From an uncultured Acidobacteriota bacterium (lineage in GTDB: Bacteria > Acidobacteriota > Blastocatellia > Pyrinomonadales > Pyrinomonadaceae): a stretch of 5,390 nt of DNA. How positions within the stretch are numbered: the first letter of the stretch is position 1; every line of letters starts with the position of its first letter. A program made the translations under genes and the position numbers. A model generated the notes under the pieces. The model was not told where the DNA came from. It made no database searches and saw only the letters and a list, made by a program, of their open reading frames with translations. Positions 4,398 to 5,390 of the stretch are shown piece after piece. The stretch lies in NCBI GenBank assembly GCA_946480545.1, contig CAMLKY010000187.1, positions 1-5,390 of the forward strand, in the 5' to 3' direction.

Positions 4398-5300
4398 ATG
4401 AAAAGAACGATCACGGTGTTAGTTGTCTTGATGCTTTTTACGTCCCAGCTCTTCGCACATGGGGACGACAGCCACTTCGCGAACCGGCAGGACGTTCAGG
4501 TCAAAACGACCAAGATCGCCGGTAACGTCTATATGCTTCAGGGGCGAGGCGGCAACATCGGAGCGCTTGTTGGCATGGATGGGATCCTGATAGTCGATGA
4601 CGATTACCGGGCTGTGAGCGAGAAGCTTACGGCCGCGTTGAAAGAGCTGGGTTCCGAGCGGCCGAAGTACATCTTTAACACGCACTGGCACGGAGACCAC
4701 ACCGAAGGCAACCTGACACTCGGGAAAGATTCGATAATCGTCGCACACGCCAACGTTCGACGCCGCTTGCTCGATCCGCCGGTGATCTTTGGCGAAAAGA
4801 CGCCGGCATACCCGAGCTACGCACTGCCGTCGATCACGTATCTCGAAAGCATGACCATCCACATGAACGGTGAAGAGGTCCGCGCGGTACACTTTCCGAC
4901 CGGACACACCGACGGCGACACCGTCGTATTCTTCAAGAATGCGAATGTCGTTCATCTCGGCGACGATTTTTTCGTCGGACGATTTCCGTTCGTCGATCTG
5001 GACAGCGGCGGAAGTGTGCAGGGTCTGATCTCGAACCTCGCCGCGTTGATCAAACAGATACCACCGGATGCCAAGCTGATTCCCGGACACGGACCGCTAG
5101 CGACGATCGAAGATCTAAAAACATTTCACCAGACATTGATCGACACCTCGAATCTGGTGCAGGCCGAGATGCGAAAGAATAAGTCGCTGGATGAGATAAA
5201 AAAGGCAGGCCTTCCCGAAAAATACAGAGAATGGGGCACCGGTTTCATCAAGACCGACATGTGGATCGAGATCGTCCACCGGAGTTATTCAAGAAAGTAG
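4398..5300 (+). CDS. Exported metallo-beta-lactamase-fold hydrolase
   Basis: 300 residues from the ATG chosen by its ribosome binding site. Residues 1 to about 20 (MKRTITVLVVLMLFTSQLFA) are a signal peptide, so the enzyme is likely periplasmic. Metal-binding residues (numbered from this Met) are complete for a two-zinc site: NTHWHGDHTEGN (His96, His98, Asp100, His101), TGHTDGD (His170), HLGDDFF (Asp189) and PGHGPLA (His231). The Asp at the bridging position, in place of the Cys of class B1 lactamases, marks it as a general hydrolase of the fold rather than a typical B1 enzyme. Between the motifs come ITKIAG-like strands and an LDPPVIFGEKT loop that could shape the substrate pocket. The C-terminus is helical (TFHQTLIDTSNLVQAEMRKN...). 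Its substrate is unknown; relatives include lactonases and alkylsulfatase-like or beta-lactam-acting enzymes. It starts 16 bases after the cytoplasmic hydrolase and is probably co-transcribed. The stop codon lies inside a repeat array. Confidence 0.88.
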   Translation: MKRTITVLVVLMLFTSQLFAHGDDSHFANRQDVQVKTTKIAGNVYMLQGRGGNIGALVGMDGILIVDDDYRAVSEKLTAALKELGSERPKYIFNTHWHGDHTEGNLTLGKDSIIVAHANVRRRLLDPPVIFGEKTPAYPSYALPSITYLESMTIHMNGEEVRAVHFPTGHTDGDTVVFFKNANVVHLGDDFFVGRFPFVDLDSGGSVQGLISNLAALIKQIPPDAKLIPGHGPLATIEDLKTFHQTLIDTSNLVQAEMRKNKSLDEIKKAGLPEKYREWGTGFIKTDMWIEIVHRSYSRK

Positions 5301-5370
5301 TCCCAAGTCCCCTTCTCAAGTCCCTAGTCCCAAGGTCAAAGTCCAAAGTCCCAAGTCCCAGAAGTCCCAA
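5298..5370. repeat. Heptamer-type tandem array (AGTCCCA)
   Basis: Eight AGTCC cores begin at 5299, 5306, 5319, 5326, 5340, 5347, 5354 and 5363. The spacing is mostly 7 or 14 bases, with two irregular steps. The consensus is AGTCCCA, often preceded by A or T. The first copy starts within the TAG stop codon of the exported hydrolase (TAGTCCC at 5298-5304), and TAGTCCC recurs at 5325-5331. It resembles the short tandemly repeated heptanucleotide sequences described in cyanobacteria, though the unit differs. The remaining 20 bases to the window edge show no feature. Confidence 0.85.
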
Positions 5371-5390
5371 GGGGCACGGCAACTCGCCGC

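Noticed and set aside
4419..5090. Long minus-strand open frame (223 codons) opposite the exported hydrolase
   Set aside because: It is a shadow of a gene with a complete metallo-beta-lactamase motif set; its own translation has no domain and starts without a ribosome binding site.

Overview
This 5.4-kb window looks like chromosomal DNA from a free-living bacterium of medium to high GC. The genes I counted are near 57% GC. My best guess is an Acidobacteriota member of the Blastocatellia/Pyrinomonadaceae type. That rests on the secreted protein with an FSGTW...KSK start, on the palindromic AGGCTAAAGCCT-type intergenic element, and on short tandem arrays such as AGTCCCA between genes. It is an inference from recall, not a database result. 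There is no sign of phage, transposase, CRISPR array, tRNA or rRNA.

Layout, left to right. (1) The 3' end of an amino-acid permease of the APC/cationic amino acid transporter type, cut by the window edge. (2) A small exported protein of unknown function with a strong ribosome binding site. (3) A 110-base repeat zone: a nested palindrome followed by a tandem array of ACTCCGAACT units that runs into the stop codon of the next gene. (4) A minus-strand DHH/DHHA1 phosphoesterase, divergent from (5) a plus-strand GNAT acetyltransferase. Their 77-base intergenic region holds a candidate minus-strand promoter and a perfect 17-base dyad. (6) A hairpin after the GNAT gene, then about 500 bases without a convincing gene. 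This stretch is lower in GC (about 46%) and contains several inverted repeats, the best being a 71-base hairpin at 3019-3089. (7) A three-gene plus-strand cluster: a 96-residue protein with a probably leaderless start, a cytoplasmic one-domain glyoxalase-II-like metallo-beta-lactamase-fold hydrolase overlapping it by ATGA, and an exported metallo-beta-lactamase-fold hydrolase 16 bases further on. (8) A heptamer array that begins inside the last gene's stop codon.

The genes do not form one obvious pathway. The tightest functional unit is the small protein plus the two hydrolases, one cytoplasmic and one exported. I found no clear new defence or mobile system. The observations most worth checking are the two repeat arrays that each begin in a stop codon, the nested palindrome whose two halves differ by a compensatory base-pair change, the structured gene-free region, and the dyad in the divergent promoter region.
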